A stretch of 34,252 bases of DNA from an uncultured Bacteroidales bacterium (GTDB lineage: Bacteria > Bacteroidota > Bacteroidia > Bacteroidales > UBA932): positions 1-34,252 of the forward strand of contig CANBDX010000026.1 in NCBI GenBank assembly GCA_947367315.1, in the 5' to 3' direction. This document shows, one piece after another, positions 1 to 8,503 of this stretch. Both the position numbers and the translations under genes were made by a program. Numbering within the stretch: the first letter of the stretch is position 1; the number at the start of each line of letters is the position of its first letter. The notes under the pieces are model-generated. The model searched no databases. It had not been told where the DNA came from and was given only the letters and a program-made list of their open reading frames with translations.

Positions 1-26
1 AGTAGGTAGCTGCCACTTTCTTCTAC

Positions 27-65
27 GACACCCTGTCAGAGTTTCTGACGGGGTGTCTTGTTTTA
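27..65 (+). terminator. Intrinsic terminator of an upstream gene
   Basis: A 13-bp stem (27-39 with 45-57, one G-U pair) with loop AGTTT is followed by TTGTTTTA. It lies upstream of enolase and presumably ends a gene located left of the window. Nothing recognisable was seen in bases 1-26. Confidence 0.85.
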
Positions 66-113
66 TGCGGTTTGGCGAGAATTTTGAAGTATAGTTTCTG
101 GTTTATAAACTGA

Positions 114-1397
<1,284 letters not shown>

Positions 1398-1452
1398 AAA
1401 TACTGGTTGGAAATTTAGTCATTGAGCCGCTATAATTAGCCCCGCTTGAACC

Positions 1453-1650
1453 ACGACGCAAGAAAATCAGGCAAAAACCCTGCGTCGCGGACGAAAAACC
1501 GGCAGATGTGATCAATTAAGCATCGCGACGCAGGGAAATCAATTCAAAACCTTGCGTCGCGGACAGAGAGGGACGCAGGAAGAAAGAAACAAGGACACGA
1601 CGCAGGGAAATCAGCCAAAAACCTTGCGTCGCGGACAGAATTGCGTCGTT
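1453..1650. repeat. Cluster of three imperfect palindromic repeats
   Basis: Three related units occur at about 1454-1490, 1524-1563 and 1598-1634. Each has a left arm CGACGCA, a spacer resembling AGGGAAATCAnnCAAAACC, and a right arm TGCGTCG followed by CGGAC. Unit 2 pairs best (CGCGACGCA 1524-1532 with TGCGTCGCG 1553-1561). Partial half-sites occur at 1571-1579 (GGACGCAGG) and 1641-1648 (TTGCGTCG). Unit spacing is about 70-74 bp. Short apparent reading frames across it on both strands are repetitive and not credible genes. The rest of the 1398-1750 interval shows nothing else. It resembles REP-type intergenic elements, but no RAYT transposase is present here. Confidence 0.8.
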
Positions 1651-1751
1651 GAGAGTGAGAACAACCTTCCATATAACGATGATCCGGGTTTTGCACATGA
1701 TCAATTATATCTCAATTATATCGACTTGCCTTCTGACCTGTTGACTATATA

Positions 1752-1801
1752 AAAAATGACTGGTTAAAAAGTTTCATCTAACTTTTTAACCAGTCATTTT
1801 T
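1752..1801. terminator. Bidirectional terminator between eno and tRNA-Glu
   Basis: A perfect 22-bp inverted repeat (1752-1773 with 1780-1801, loop TCATCT) has A-rich and T-rich ends, so it can stop transcription in both directions. On the minus strand it starts at the CCA end of the tRNA gene. Confidence 0.92.
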
Positions 1802-1875
1802 GGTAGTCGGTAGGGGAATCGAACCCCTATTGCAAGATTGAGAATCTTGAGTACTAACCGTTATACGAACCGACC
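1801..1875 (-). tRNA. tRNA-Glu (anticodon CTC)
   Basis: Read on the minus strand, the acceptor arm GGTCGGT pairs with ACCGACT (G1-U72 wobble). The anticodon stem CAAGA/TCTTG encloses loop TTCTCAA, giving anticodon CTC for GAG codons. The T arm AGGGG-TTCGATT-CCCCT is canonical, the variable loop is short as in other tRNA-Glu, and the 3' CCA is encoded at 1803-1801. It has its own promoter and terminator. Confidence 0.96.
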
Positions 1876-1892
1876 GTTGTTGTTTGGGATTG

Positions 1893-1923
1893 CAAAGGTA
1901 CGAATTATTTTTACAACTCCAAA
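1893..1923 (-). promoter_or_regulatory. Promoter of tRNA-Glu (Bacteroidota type)
   Basis: On the minus strand, TTTG (1923-1920) is followed after exactly 19 bp by TACCTTTG (1900-1893). This matches the Bacteroidota -33/-7 consensus TTTG-N19-TAnnTTTG, about 18 bp before the tRNA 5' end. Confidence 0.85.
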
Positions 1924-1945
1924 TTTTTTTTGAAAAAAAATGAAG

Positions 1946-2314
1946 TTATTTTAAAAAAACGAAGAATACAGCCATAATGAGACAGAAAAATGCTGCAAAG
2001 TGGTTCCACTGTAGTGTCTGCCCCTTGAACATTACAGTAACTATAACGGTAAATACAGTAAGCGATATCACTTCCTGTATGACCTTGAGCTGCATGAGAT
2101 TGAACGGACCGCCGTTTTCTACGTATCCGATCCTGTTGGCCGGAACTTGTGCACAATATTCAAGGAATGCAACAGCCCATGAGAAAAGGATTACCAGTAT
2201 CAGCGGCCAGCTTGTGGAAATCTTCATTTCCTGCAGCTTAAGGTGACCATACCATGCGAATGTCATGAATATATTTGAGGCCACCAGAAGTATAATTGTC
2301 CAGATTGCTTTCAT
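1946..2314 (-). CDS. DUF486 (DMT-superfamily-like) small membrane protein
   Basis: A 122-residue, very hydrophobic protein with about four transmembrane segments (roughly residues 4-20, 33-52, 80-98 and 102-121). The order and motifs (MTFAWYGHLK near residue 17, then a conserved VPANRIGY segment near 57 and FNLMQLKVIQE near 71) match the DUF486/DMT family protein known from Bacteroidota and Proteobacteria. The substrate is unknown; resemblance to small multidrug-resistance-like folds is family-level inference only. Length is typical. A -7 element TACTTTTG (2341-2334) precedes it on the minus strand without a clear -33. The gene is monocistronic and lies behind the tRNA gene on the same strand. 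Confidence 0.85.
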   Translation of the reverse strand: MKAIWTIILLVASNIFMTFAWYGHLKLQEMKISTSWPLILVILFSWAVAFLEYCAQVPANRIGYVENGGPFNLMQLKVIQEVISLTVFTVIVTVMFKGQTLQWNHFAAFFCLIMAVFFVFLK

Positions 2315-2333
2315 GTCTTATATTTTAGGGGTG

Positions 2334-2341
2334 CAAAAGTA
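2334..2341 (-). promoter_or_regulatory. Probable -7 element for the DUF486 gene
   Basis: TACTTTTG on the minus strand fits TAnnTTTG and lies 20 bp before the start codon. No matching -33 was seen. Confidence 0.55.
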
Positions 2342-2349
2342 ATATTAAA

Positions 2350-2381
2350 TTTGTAAATGCAGGCATAAAAGTATAATTTTG
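2350..2381 (+). promoter_or_regulatory. Promoter of the phosphohexomutase operon
   Basis: TTTG at 2350-2353 is followed after 20 bp by TAATTTTG at 2374-2381, fitting the Bacteroidota consensus. Transcription would start near 2388, leaving a leader of about 50 nt. Confidence 0.7.
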
Positions 2382-2436
2382 TATGTTCTACGTTGTTTAC
2401 ATTGTCTACATTGACTGAACCTAAGATAACCATATT

Positions 2437-3891
2437 ATGACTTTAATTAAATCCATTTCAGGAATCCGCGGTACTATCGGAGGCGCTCCGGGTGAGGGCC
2501 TTTCCCCGCTTGACATTGTTAAGTTTTCCTATGCTTATTGCGAGAAGATGCGTGAGCGTCGTCCGAAGCCTGCCGGAGAAAGATATAAGGTGGTCGTTGG
2601 CAAGGATGCACGCCTTTCCGGAGATATGGTAGAGCATCTTGTATGTGGCACTCTGATCGCATGTGGCGTGGATGTGGTCAAGGCAGGATTTGCATCTACT
2701 CCTACAACGGAGATGGCAGTTGTTTTCGAAGAAGCTGATGGAGGAATCATCCTTACGGCCTCTCATAACCCTAAGCAGTGGAATGCACTTAAGCTTCTGA
2801 ACGAGAAGGGTGAATTCCTTAATGCTGCGGAAGGTGCTGCCGTGCTTGCATGTGCAGAAGCGGAAGACTTTACTTTCGCTCAGGTCGATGACCTCGGAAT
2901 GATTGAGGAAAAGGACTTTACAGATGCTCATCTTGATGCTGTCCTGGCTCTTCCTGCTGTAGATGTGGATGCAATCCGTAATGCAAAATTCAAAGTGGCT
3001 CTCGATGCTGTCAATTCAGTAGGAGGAATCATTATGCCTCGCCTTCTGGAACGTCTTGGAGTCGAGTGCGTATGCGTGAACTGCGATCCGACAGGTGAAT
3101 TCGCACATAATCCTGAGCCGCTGCCTTCAAATCTGACTGAACTTTGCAGTGCAGTGGTGGAGAACGGTGCTGACCTCGGAATTTCAGTGGATCCTGATGT
3201 GGACCGTCTTGCGCTTATCTGCGAGGACGGCAAGCCTTTCGGAGAAGAATATACACTTGTGAGCGTGGCCGATTATCTTCTTTCAAGAGTCTATAATGAG
3301 GCACTCAAGACAGGAAAGTCGATGGAAGAAATCGCTGCACCTTATCAGATGACCACTTCTTCGAATCTGTCGTCTTCAAGAGCTCTTCGCGATGTGACAG
3401 AGCAGTATGGCGGTGAGTATCATGCAGCTGCCGTAGGTGAAGTGAATGTGGTGACAAAGATGCGCGAGTGCGGTGCTGTAATCGGCGGTGAGGGCAACGG
3501 AGGAGTAATCTATCCTGCCCTGCATGCCGGCCGTGATGCAATGGTTGGAGTGGCATTGTTCCTTACAAACCTTGCTTATAAGAAAATGAAAGTGTCGGAA
3601 CTTCTTGCAACTTATCCTAAGTATGTTATTGCCAAGAATAAGATTGAATTGTCTGACAGCGCTCTGATCGACCGCATTCTTGAGGCTGTGAAGAAGGAGT
3701 ATGCTTCGGAAGATATCAATACGATTGATGGTGTCAAGATTTCATTCGAGAGCCGTAAGGAGTGGGTGCATCTGCGCCGTTCCAACACTGAGCCTATAAT
3801 CCGTATTTATGCAGAGGCTGCGACTCAGGAAGCAGCTGATGCTCTTGCTCAGCAGATAATCTCCGTTGCAGACTCAATCATAAGATCATAA
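2437..3891 (+). CDS. glmM: Alpha-D-phosphohexomutase, probably phosphoglucosamine mutase (GlmM-like)
   Basis: The 484-residue protein has all four hallmarks of the alpha-D-phosphohexomutase superfamily. The phosphoserine loop TASHNP carries Ser109, the metal loop DPDVDR spans 252-257, the sugar-specificity loop GGEGNGGV lies at 350-357, and the phosphate-binding loop RRSNTEP at 447-453. The GEGNGG loop resembles the archaeal/Bacteroidota glucosamine-type enzymes rather than the GEMSGH of phosphomannomutase/phosphoglucomutase, so glucosamine-6-phosphate to glucosamine-1-phosphate conversion for peptidoglycan precursor synthesis is the likely reaction. Specificity cannot be settled from sequence alone. 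The start at 2437 gives the family N-terminus (SGIRGTIGG). Its stop overlaps the start of the next gene by one base (TAATG), implying translational coupling. Confidence 0.9.
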   Translation: MTLIKSISGIRGTIGGAPGEGLSPLDIVKFSYAYCEKMRERRPKPAGERYKVVVGKDARLSGDMVEHLVCGTLIACGVDVVKAGFASTPTTEMAVVFEEADGGIILTASHNPKQWNALKLLNEKGEFLNAAEGAAVLACAEAEDFTFAQVDDLGMIEEKDFTDAHLDAVLALPAVDVDAIRNAKFKVALDAVNSVGGIIMPRLLERLGVECVCVNCDPTGEFAHNPEPLPSNLTELCSAVVENGADLGISVDPDVDRLALICEDGKPFGEEYTLVSVADYLLSRVYNEALKTGKSMEEIAAPYQMTTSSNLSSSRALRDVTEQYGGEYHAAAVGEVNVVTKMRECGAVIGGEGNGGVIYPALHAGRDAMVGVALFLTNLAYKKMKVSELLATYPKYVIAKNKIELSDSALIDRILEAVKKEYASEDINTIDGVKISFESRKEWVHLRRSNTEPIIRIYAEAATQEAADALAQQIISVADSIIRS

Positions 3892-4958
3892 TGTTTTCAT
3901 TCAGGACGACATCTTTGGAAGACCAGCTTGACAAGGCCCTGCACGAGGGCCTTGTCGGCTGTTTCTGTACCCAGAACTGCTGGGATACTGAGAAGGGAAG
4001 GTATATGTATGATATCTTCCGTGAACGCGGCAATCTTCAGGTAATCTTTTCTCCCCGCGATACGGAGCTTACACCGCTGACCAACCATATCGAATTTGAT
4101 GCAGAGGCGTTGAAGAGTCTAAACGCAGTGGTGGTGGAAATCCAGGATGTCGGCGCGAGATATTTCAACTATACCAAGGATGTGTTCCGTCTTATGGATG
4201 CCCTGAAGGCCCTGAAGGACGAGGCACCGTCGCTTTATGTGGTGGATCATATCAATCCGGCGGGTCGTGTGGTGGAGGGTACCATGCCTTCTTCGGCGAT
4301 GGAGGCTAATGTGCCTAAAGTGGCCCATCGCCATGGCCTGACTTTGGGAGAGCTTGCGAATCTCTATTACCATGAGATCGGCGCGAAGTTCGCTCTTCAT
4401 GTGATTTCCGCCCTTGCGACCGATTCCAACAAGCAGCTGATGCCATGGACCATCGCTCCGGCCTCCGACATTCCTGGTCTTTTTACCTGCGACATGTATG
4501 GTGGCGGGGGATTGTGGAACAATACCAATATATCTCCTGCTATCGGCACTGCACGTCCATATGAATATATAGGAGCTCCTTTTGTCAAAACCTCATCCAA
4601 GGAAGCCGTACCTGCAGCGGAAGGAGTGCTGATGCGTCCGTGCTCCTTCACACCGTCATGCGGAAAGTATGCAGGCAAGAAATGCTATGGCTATCAGATC
4701 ATGCTTGAGCCTGGGGTAGAGTATCATTCCCTTATACATACGCTTCAGCTGATCAGATATTTCAAGGAAAGATATGAGGAATTCCGCCTTGAGGAAGGAT
4801 TCGAAGCCAAACTTTCCGATCAGGTGCTTCTGGATTATGTGAACGGAAGTGTATCTCTGGAAGATATGAAGGAACATGTGAAGCTTGAAGAGCAGAAGTG
4901 GATCCGCAAGGCCAAGAAATTCTCTCTATATGACGATCAGCCTTATAGAATTAAATAA
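3891..4958 (+). CDS. Divergent NamZ/DUF1343-family protein, cytoplasmic, probable catalytic loss
   Basis: A 355-residue DUF1343 homologue. That family includes the exo-beta-N-acetylmuramidase NamZ (Bacillus YbbC, GH171). Retained family motifs are EIQDVGARYFNY (83-94), a VVEGTMP segment after VVDHINPAGR, RHGLTLGEL (147-155) and RPYEYIGAPF (222-231). Two normally conserved motifs are altered. The PEHG motif of the first Rossmann-like half reads PRDT (55-58), and the EGTNVSEGRGT region reads WNNTNISPAIGT (209-220). No signal peptide is present and about 40-50 residues are missing relative to YbbC. Tight coupling to the upstream hexosamine mutase suggests a role in amino-sugar or muropeptide metabolism, but hydrolase activity is doubtful. 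Confidence 0.8.
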   Translation: MFSFRTTSLEDQLDKALHEGLVGCFCTQNCWDTEKGRYMYDIFRERGNLQVIFSPRDTELTPLTNHIEFDAEALKSLNAVVVEIQDVGARYFNYTKDVFRLMDALKALKDEAPSLYVVDHINPAGRVVEGTMPSSAMEANVPKVAHRHGLTLGELANLYYHEIGAKFALHVISALATDSNKQLMPWTIAPASDIPGLFTCDMYGGGGLWNNTNISPAIGTARPYEYIGAPFVKTSSKEAVPAAEGVLMRPCSFTPSCGKYAGKKCYGYQIMLEPGVEYHSLIHTLQLIRYFKERYEEFRLEEGFEAKLSDQVLLDYVNGSVSLEDMKEHVKLEEQKWIRKAKKFSLYDDQPYRIK

Positions 4959-4963
4959 GAAAA

Positions 4964-4997
4964 TTGTTGCAAATGATAAATAAATGACGTACATTTG
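4964..4997 (+). promoter_or_regulatory. Promoter of rpmE2
   Basis: TTG at 4967-4969 (also 4964-4966) lies 20 bp before TACATTTG at 4990-4997. The start codon follows about 35 bp later. Confidence 0.75.
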
Positions 4998-5032
4998 CGC
5001 CTCGAAAATTAGTTAACTAAATTTATTTGATC

Positions 5033-5281
5033 ATGAAACAAGGTTTACATCCCGAAAACTACCGTCTTGTGGCTTTCAAGGATATGTCTAACGACATTGT
5101 GTTCATCACACGCTCATGCGCGAACACAAAGGAGACCATCGAAATCGAAGGAGTTGAGTACCCAGTAGTCAAGCTTGAGATCTCTAACACATCTCATCCG
5201 TTCTACACAGGTAAGATGAAGCTCGTCGATACAGCAGGTCGCGTGGACAAATTCTATCAGAGATACGCAAAGAAGAAGTAA
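5033..5281 (+). CDS. rpmE2: 50S ribosomal protein L31 type B
   Basis: An 82-residue ribosomal protein of the type B (cysteine-poor, zinc-independent) L31 class. It begins MKQGLHPENYR, contains FKDMSNDIVF, and ends with the SHPFYTGKMKLVDTAGRVDKF core. Only one cysteine is present and the CxxC zinc site of type A is absent. The ATG at 5033 is chosen over an in-frame TTG at 5027 because it gives the standard N-terminus. It has its own promoter upstream and a terminator downstream, so it is monocistronic. Confidence 0.97.
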   Translation: MKQGLHPENYRLVAFKDMSNDIVFITRSCANTKETIEIEGVEYPVVKLEISNTSHPFYTGKMKLVDTAGRVDKFYQRYAKKK

Positions 5282-5305
5282 TTCTTCCAAGACATACGGT
5301 AATAA

Positions 5306-5336
5306 GATCGGCTCGCAGATATGCGGGCCGATTTTA
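5306..5336. terminator. Terminator between convergent rpmE2 and rluA
   Basis: An 11-bp stem (5307-5317 with 5322-5332, one G-U pair) and loop GATA are followed by TTTTA. It overlaps the stop codon of the convergent minus-strand pseudouridine synthase gene and can serve rpmE2. Confidence 0.85.
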
Positions 5337-6968
5337 GTATATGTTTGCGTGAGTCTTGATAATGAATTCCTCTCCTGTAGCAGGATGTATGAATACGATG
5401 CATAAGGCGTGCAGATGTAGACGTGTTGATTGTGCTCCGCCATACAGCATGTCTCCGACGATTGGGTGACCAAGGCCTTTCAGGTGCGCACAATGGACAC
5501 GCAGCTGATGGGTGCGCCCTGTCTTTGGATATAGCTTTATGTTTATGCTTCCATCCTTTTCGACGGATTCCACCATATAATCGCTATGTGCAGGTTTACC
5601 CTGGGTCCTGTCCACTTTCTGGCGGGGCCTTTCGTCGTAGTCTGCAGCTAGAGGAAGGGTGATGCTCCCGTTGTCGCCGGCTCTCAGGCTGGCACCTTCA
5701 AGGGAAGGGGTTAGACGGGCGATATATGTCTTGCGGATGGTGTGCATCTCAAACTGACGTCTGAGATAGAAGGCTGCCTGAGGGTTCTTTGCAAAGAGGA
5801 TGATGCCCGACGTGTCCATGTCCAGCCTGTGAACGGCTTCAATACCCGGGTGACGCTCCTGAAGTGTCTCCAGAAGGGATTTTCTGCCGTCGAGGCCTGG
5901 CACTGATGGCATTCCGGAAGGCTTGCTTACGGCCAGAATATGGTCATCCTCGAACACCGTCGCCACCTGACCGGAAACATAATCAGTGCCATCGGATATT
6001 ATATCCATACCTTTCATCATGAAGCCCAGCAACAGACCGCATTTGCTTGTGCATGACGGATAGAAATGTCCTTGAGTCCGGACTGCAGTCTCCGGGGACT
6101 CACCATACCAGAATTCGCCCATGGCCAGCGGCTGCAGAGCGTTGCGGAATGCATATTCCAGAAGCTTGGGTGCTGCACATTCTCCTGTACCTCCAGGAGG
6201 GACAAGACCTGCGGAGGCAAAGATTGAGGAGATGGATGCCCATCTTCCTTCTGCATTATGCACTATGTACTGGCTGAAGATCCACTTCTGGAGTTCGTCG
6301 GACATTCTTGCCCTTTCATGTCGGAGTGTCAGAATCTCCTCCCTTATGGCTGTGCATGCGTCTTCGAGTTCGCCGAGCCGGAATTTCCATCTGCGTTTCA
6401 TGCGGGCCATTTCGGCTTTAAGAAACTGACTCTCCTTCTCGAGATCTCCTTTGTCGGGGTAATATTCGCGCCCGTCGGCATCCCATGCCTTCCTTATGTC
6501 ATCTCTGCGAAGCTTGGCGGCGGCCATCTCTTCCTTGCATCTGGAAGCTTCCTCTTCATACAGGGCCCTGGCTTCTTCAAGCTCGTGTATGGCTGGGGCG
6601 AGACGTCCGGACTCTATTTCTTCAATCTTATGGTTGATTGCGGATATTTCCGCCTCTTTGGTCTTGAAGTGTCCGCCTGGTCTTGTGAGGTCATATATGG
6701 GAGGGACGAATCCCGGAATAGTACTTTCTCTTCCTATATTTCCGGAAAATCCCTTCAGGTAGCCGGTCCTGCCGCCGGAATCCTTTACAAGTAGCACCCC
6801 GAGCATCTTGCCTTCGGCCATGGCCGCCGACAATGCCGTATCCTGCCTGATGTCGGATATTACAATCTCTGCTACATGCGCCACAAGCGGATGCGGGACA
6901 TATCTGAACGGGTCATTGAACCGGTGGGGAAGGGCGGATAGATCTATGTCGGGAAGCGGATGGAACAT
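5334..6968 (-). CDS. RluA-family pseudouridine synthase with long N-terminal coiled-coil extension
   Basis: A 544-residue protein. The C-terminal ~210 residues (335-544) form an RluA-type RNA pseudouridine synthase domain. It contains HRLDMDTSG with catalytic Asp383, the KPSGMPS motif, and KTGRTHQLRVH near residue 483. The N-terminal part starts with FHPLPDIDLSALPHRFNDPF and continues into a charged helical coiled-coil (about 105-240). A CTSKCG pair sits near residue 310. Long RluA-type enzymes with this N-terminus are, from memory, found in Bacteroidota and Vibrionaceae; likely substrates are 23S rRNA and/or tRNA uridines. The start at 6968 is chosen because its ATG overlaps the nth stop (TGATG); an upstream in-frame start would lie inside nth. 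It is the last gene of ftsE-nth-rluA. Confidence 0.92.
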   Translation of the reverse strand: MFHPLPDIDLSALPHRFNDPFRYVPHPLVAHVAEIVISDIRQDTALSAAMAEGKMLGVLLVKDSGGRTGYLKGFSGNIGRESTIPGFVPPIYDLTRPGGHFKTKEAEISAINHKIEEIESGRLAPAIHELEEARALYEEEASRCKEEMAAAKLRRDDIRKAWDADGREYYPDKGDLEKESQFLKAEMARMKRRWKFRLGELEDACTAIREEILTLRHERARMSDELQKWIFSQYIVHNAEGRWASISSIFASAGLVPPGGTGECAAPKLLEYAFRNALQPLAMGEFWYGESPETAVRTQGHFYPSCTSKCGLLLGFMMKGMDIISDGTDYVSGQVATVFEDDHILAVSKPSGMPSVPGLDGRKSLLETLQERHPGIEAVHRLDMDTSGIILFAKNPQAAFYLRRQFEMHTIRKTYIARLTPSLEGASLRAGDNGSITLPLAADYDERPRQKVDRTQGKPAHSDYMVESVEKDGSINIKLYPKTGRTHQLRVHCAHLKGLGHPIVGDMLYGGAQSTRLHLHALCIVFIHPATGEEFIIKTHANIY

Positions 6969-7612
6969 CAGATTGTCACGTTTTCCGATAAATATTCCCT
7001 GCAGATGTCCTGAAGTCCACACTGGCCGCATTTGGGCTTGCGGGCCGTGCAGACGTATCTGCCGTGCAGGATGAGCCAATGGTGTGCCTTCGGACGCAGC
7101 TCAGGTGCGAATCCGGCAGTAAGGTCCTTTTCTACGGCTTCCACTGTTGTCCCGTCTGAGAGTCCCAGACGTCTTGACACCCTGAATACGTGGGTGTCCA
7201 CTGCAATGACAGGCTTGTCATATATGACTGAGGCTATTACGTTTGCAGTCTTTCTTCCCACACCAGGCAGTGTCTCAAGCTGTTCAGGTTCGGAGGGAAC
7301 TTCGCCGCCGAAGTCTGAAATCAGTTTCGACGCCATCCCTATCAGATGCTTCGCCTTGTTGTTCGGGAAGGATATGGACTTTATCAGCTGGAATACTTCT
7401 TCGAATGATGCTTCTGCAAGGTCCTGCGGCTGGGGAAATCTCATGAAAATCTCCGGGGTATGCATGTTCACCCTCTTGTCTGTGCATTGTGCGGAGAGTA
7501 TTACTGCAATCAGAAGGTGAAACGGGGTGTCATAATGGAGCTCTGTCTCGGCAATCTGCATGTTGGCAGAAAACCATTTTGTCACTTCGTTGAAAAGGTC
7601 CTTTCTTTCCAT
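6968..7612 (-). CDS. nth: Endonuclease III (DNA glycosylase/AP lyase)
   Basis: Base-excision-repair enzyme removing oxidised pyrimidines. The 214-residue form starting at 7612 has the helix-hairpin-helix LPGVGRKTAN with catalytic Lys121, the catalytic Asp139 in VDTHVFRV, and a C-terminal iron-sulfur motif C-x6-C-x2-C-x5-C (Cys188, 195, 198, 204). The ATG at 7612 follows the ftsE stop by one base (TGA-T-ATG). An in-frame ATG at 7636 would overlap ftsE by about 20 bases and adds a non-conserved extension, so it is less likely. The stop overlaps the start of rluA. The enzyme looks intact. Confidence 0.96.
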   Translation of the reverse strand: MERKDLFNEVTKWFSANMQIAETELHYDTPFHLLIAVILSAQCTDKRVNMHTPEIFMRFPQPQDLAEASFEEVFQLIKSISFPNNKAKHLIGMASKLISDFGGEVPSEPEQLETLPGVGRKTANVIASVIYDKPVIAVDTHVFRVSRRLGLSDGTTVEAVEKDLTAGFAPELRPKAHHWLILHGRYVCTARKPKCGQCGLQDICREYLSENVTI

Positions 7613-7613
7613 A

Positions 7614-8327
7614 TCAGATTGTGATGTCAAGGTCAATTACTTCTCCGCTTTCCTGCTCGCAGCATGTTTCGTCGCGGCATACCATCACTCTGCCCGGATA
7701 TTTCTCGAATATCTGCCTGTTGTGTGTCACCATGATTACAGCGGTACCTTTCTCCTTGTTGATGCCTGTGAGAAGGTTCATGATTCCTTCGGCTGTCTCG
7801 GTGTCCAGATTTCCTGTAGGCTCGTCGGCAATTATTACCTGCGGGTCGTTCAGAAGCGATCTTGCAATCGCGATTCGCTGCTGCTCGCCTCCGGAAAGCT
7901 GATGAGGCATTTTATGTGCCTTGAGTTCCATACCCACCGCCTTCAGCACCTCTGATATACGCCTTGTCATGGCTTCCGTGTCTTTCCATCCCGTGGCCTT
8001 GAGCACAAATATGAGGTTGTCCTGCACGCTGCGGTCCATCAGCAGCTGGAAGTCCTGGAACACTACTCCCATCTTTCTCCTCAGATAAGGGATATCCTTT
8101 TCCCTGATGTCCCTGAGATTATAGCCGCAGACCGTCGCCGAACCTTTTCCAAGATGGTTTTCGGCTATGATTGTTCTGATTATGGAAGTCTTTCCGGTGC
8201 CGACCTTTCCCACGATGTATACGAAATCTCCCGGATGGATTTCCATGTCCATTCCGTATATCACGGTGGCTTCACCGTTCACAATATCTGCATCCTTGAA
8301 TGAAATGATAGGTGTATTGTCTTCCAT
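7614..8327 (-). CDS. ftsE: Cell-division ABC ATPase FtsE
   Basis: A 237-residue ABC ATPase. Walker A is GKVGTGKT (40-47), the Q-loop is Gln91, the signature LSGGEQQR starts at 144, Walker B ends in Asp168-Glu169, and the switch histidine is His202. The DEPTGNLD sequence and overall length are typical of FtsE and its relatives (LolD/MacB-type). In the divisome FtsE works with the membrane protein FtsX to control periplasmic hydrolases. No ftsX lies nearby, so the assignment relies on similarity and gene size; a LolD-like ATPase is the alternative. First gene of the ftsE-nth-rluA operon, preceded by a TATATTTG element at 8361-8354. Confidence 0.85.
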   Translation of the reverse strand: MEDNTPIISFKDADIVNGEATVIYGMDMEIHPGDFVYIVGKVGTGKTSIIRTIIAENHLGKGSATVCGYNLRDIREKDIPYLRRKMGVVFQDFQLLMDRSVQDNLIFVLKATGWKDTEAMTRRISEVLKAVGMELKAHKMPHQLSGGEQQRIAIARSLLNDPQVIIADEPTGNLDTETAEGIMNLLTGINKEKGTAVIMVTHNRQIFEKYPGRVMVCRDETCCEQESGEVIDLDITI

Positions 8328-8353
8328 AATCGAAATATTATCGTAATAACATA

Positions 8354-8361
8354 CAAATATA
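8354..8361 (-). promoter_or_regulatory. -7 element for the ftsE-nth-rluA operon
   Basis: TATATTTG on the minus strand lies 26 bp before the ftsE start. A clear -33 was not seen. Confidence 0.6.
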
Positions 8362-8405
8362 GGAACTGTAGGAGAATTTTCGTAGAAAAATCAAAAACAT
8401 CTTCG

Positions 8406-8413
8406 TAAATTTG
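8406..8413 (+). promoter_or_regulatory. -7 element for the TPR/barrel operon
   Basis: TAAATTTG on the plus strand fits TAnnTTTG. It is back-to-back with the ftsE promoter and leaves a leader of about 85 nt before the ATG at 8504. No clear -33 element. Confidence 0.5.
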
Positions 8414-8503
8414 AAAAATTTTTTGCCTGGTTATGGATTTAACTTTCGCATGTTGAACAAACCCTCAAATTATCAATAACTTATAATTTGCGAAACTTGA
8501 GTT

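Noticed and set aside
1453..1650. Possible CRISPR array
   Set aside because: Only three imperfect, strongly palindromic copies with related rather than unique spacers, and no cas genes in the window.
1516..1752. Short opposing frames with repeated peptides over the eno downstream repeats
   Set aside because: The repeated peptide (SATQGF.LISLRR) is the translation of the palindromic DNA repeat, not a protein signal.
6969..7079. Longer N-terminus for the RluA-family protein
   Set aside because: It would lie within nth; the ATG at 6968 overlaps the nth stop and begins at the conserved FHPLPD segment.
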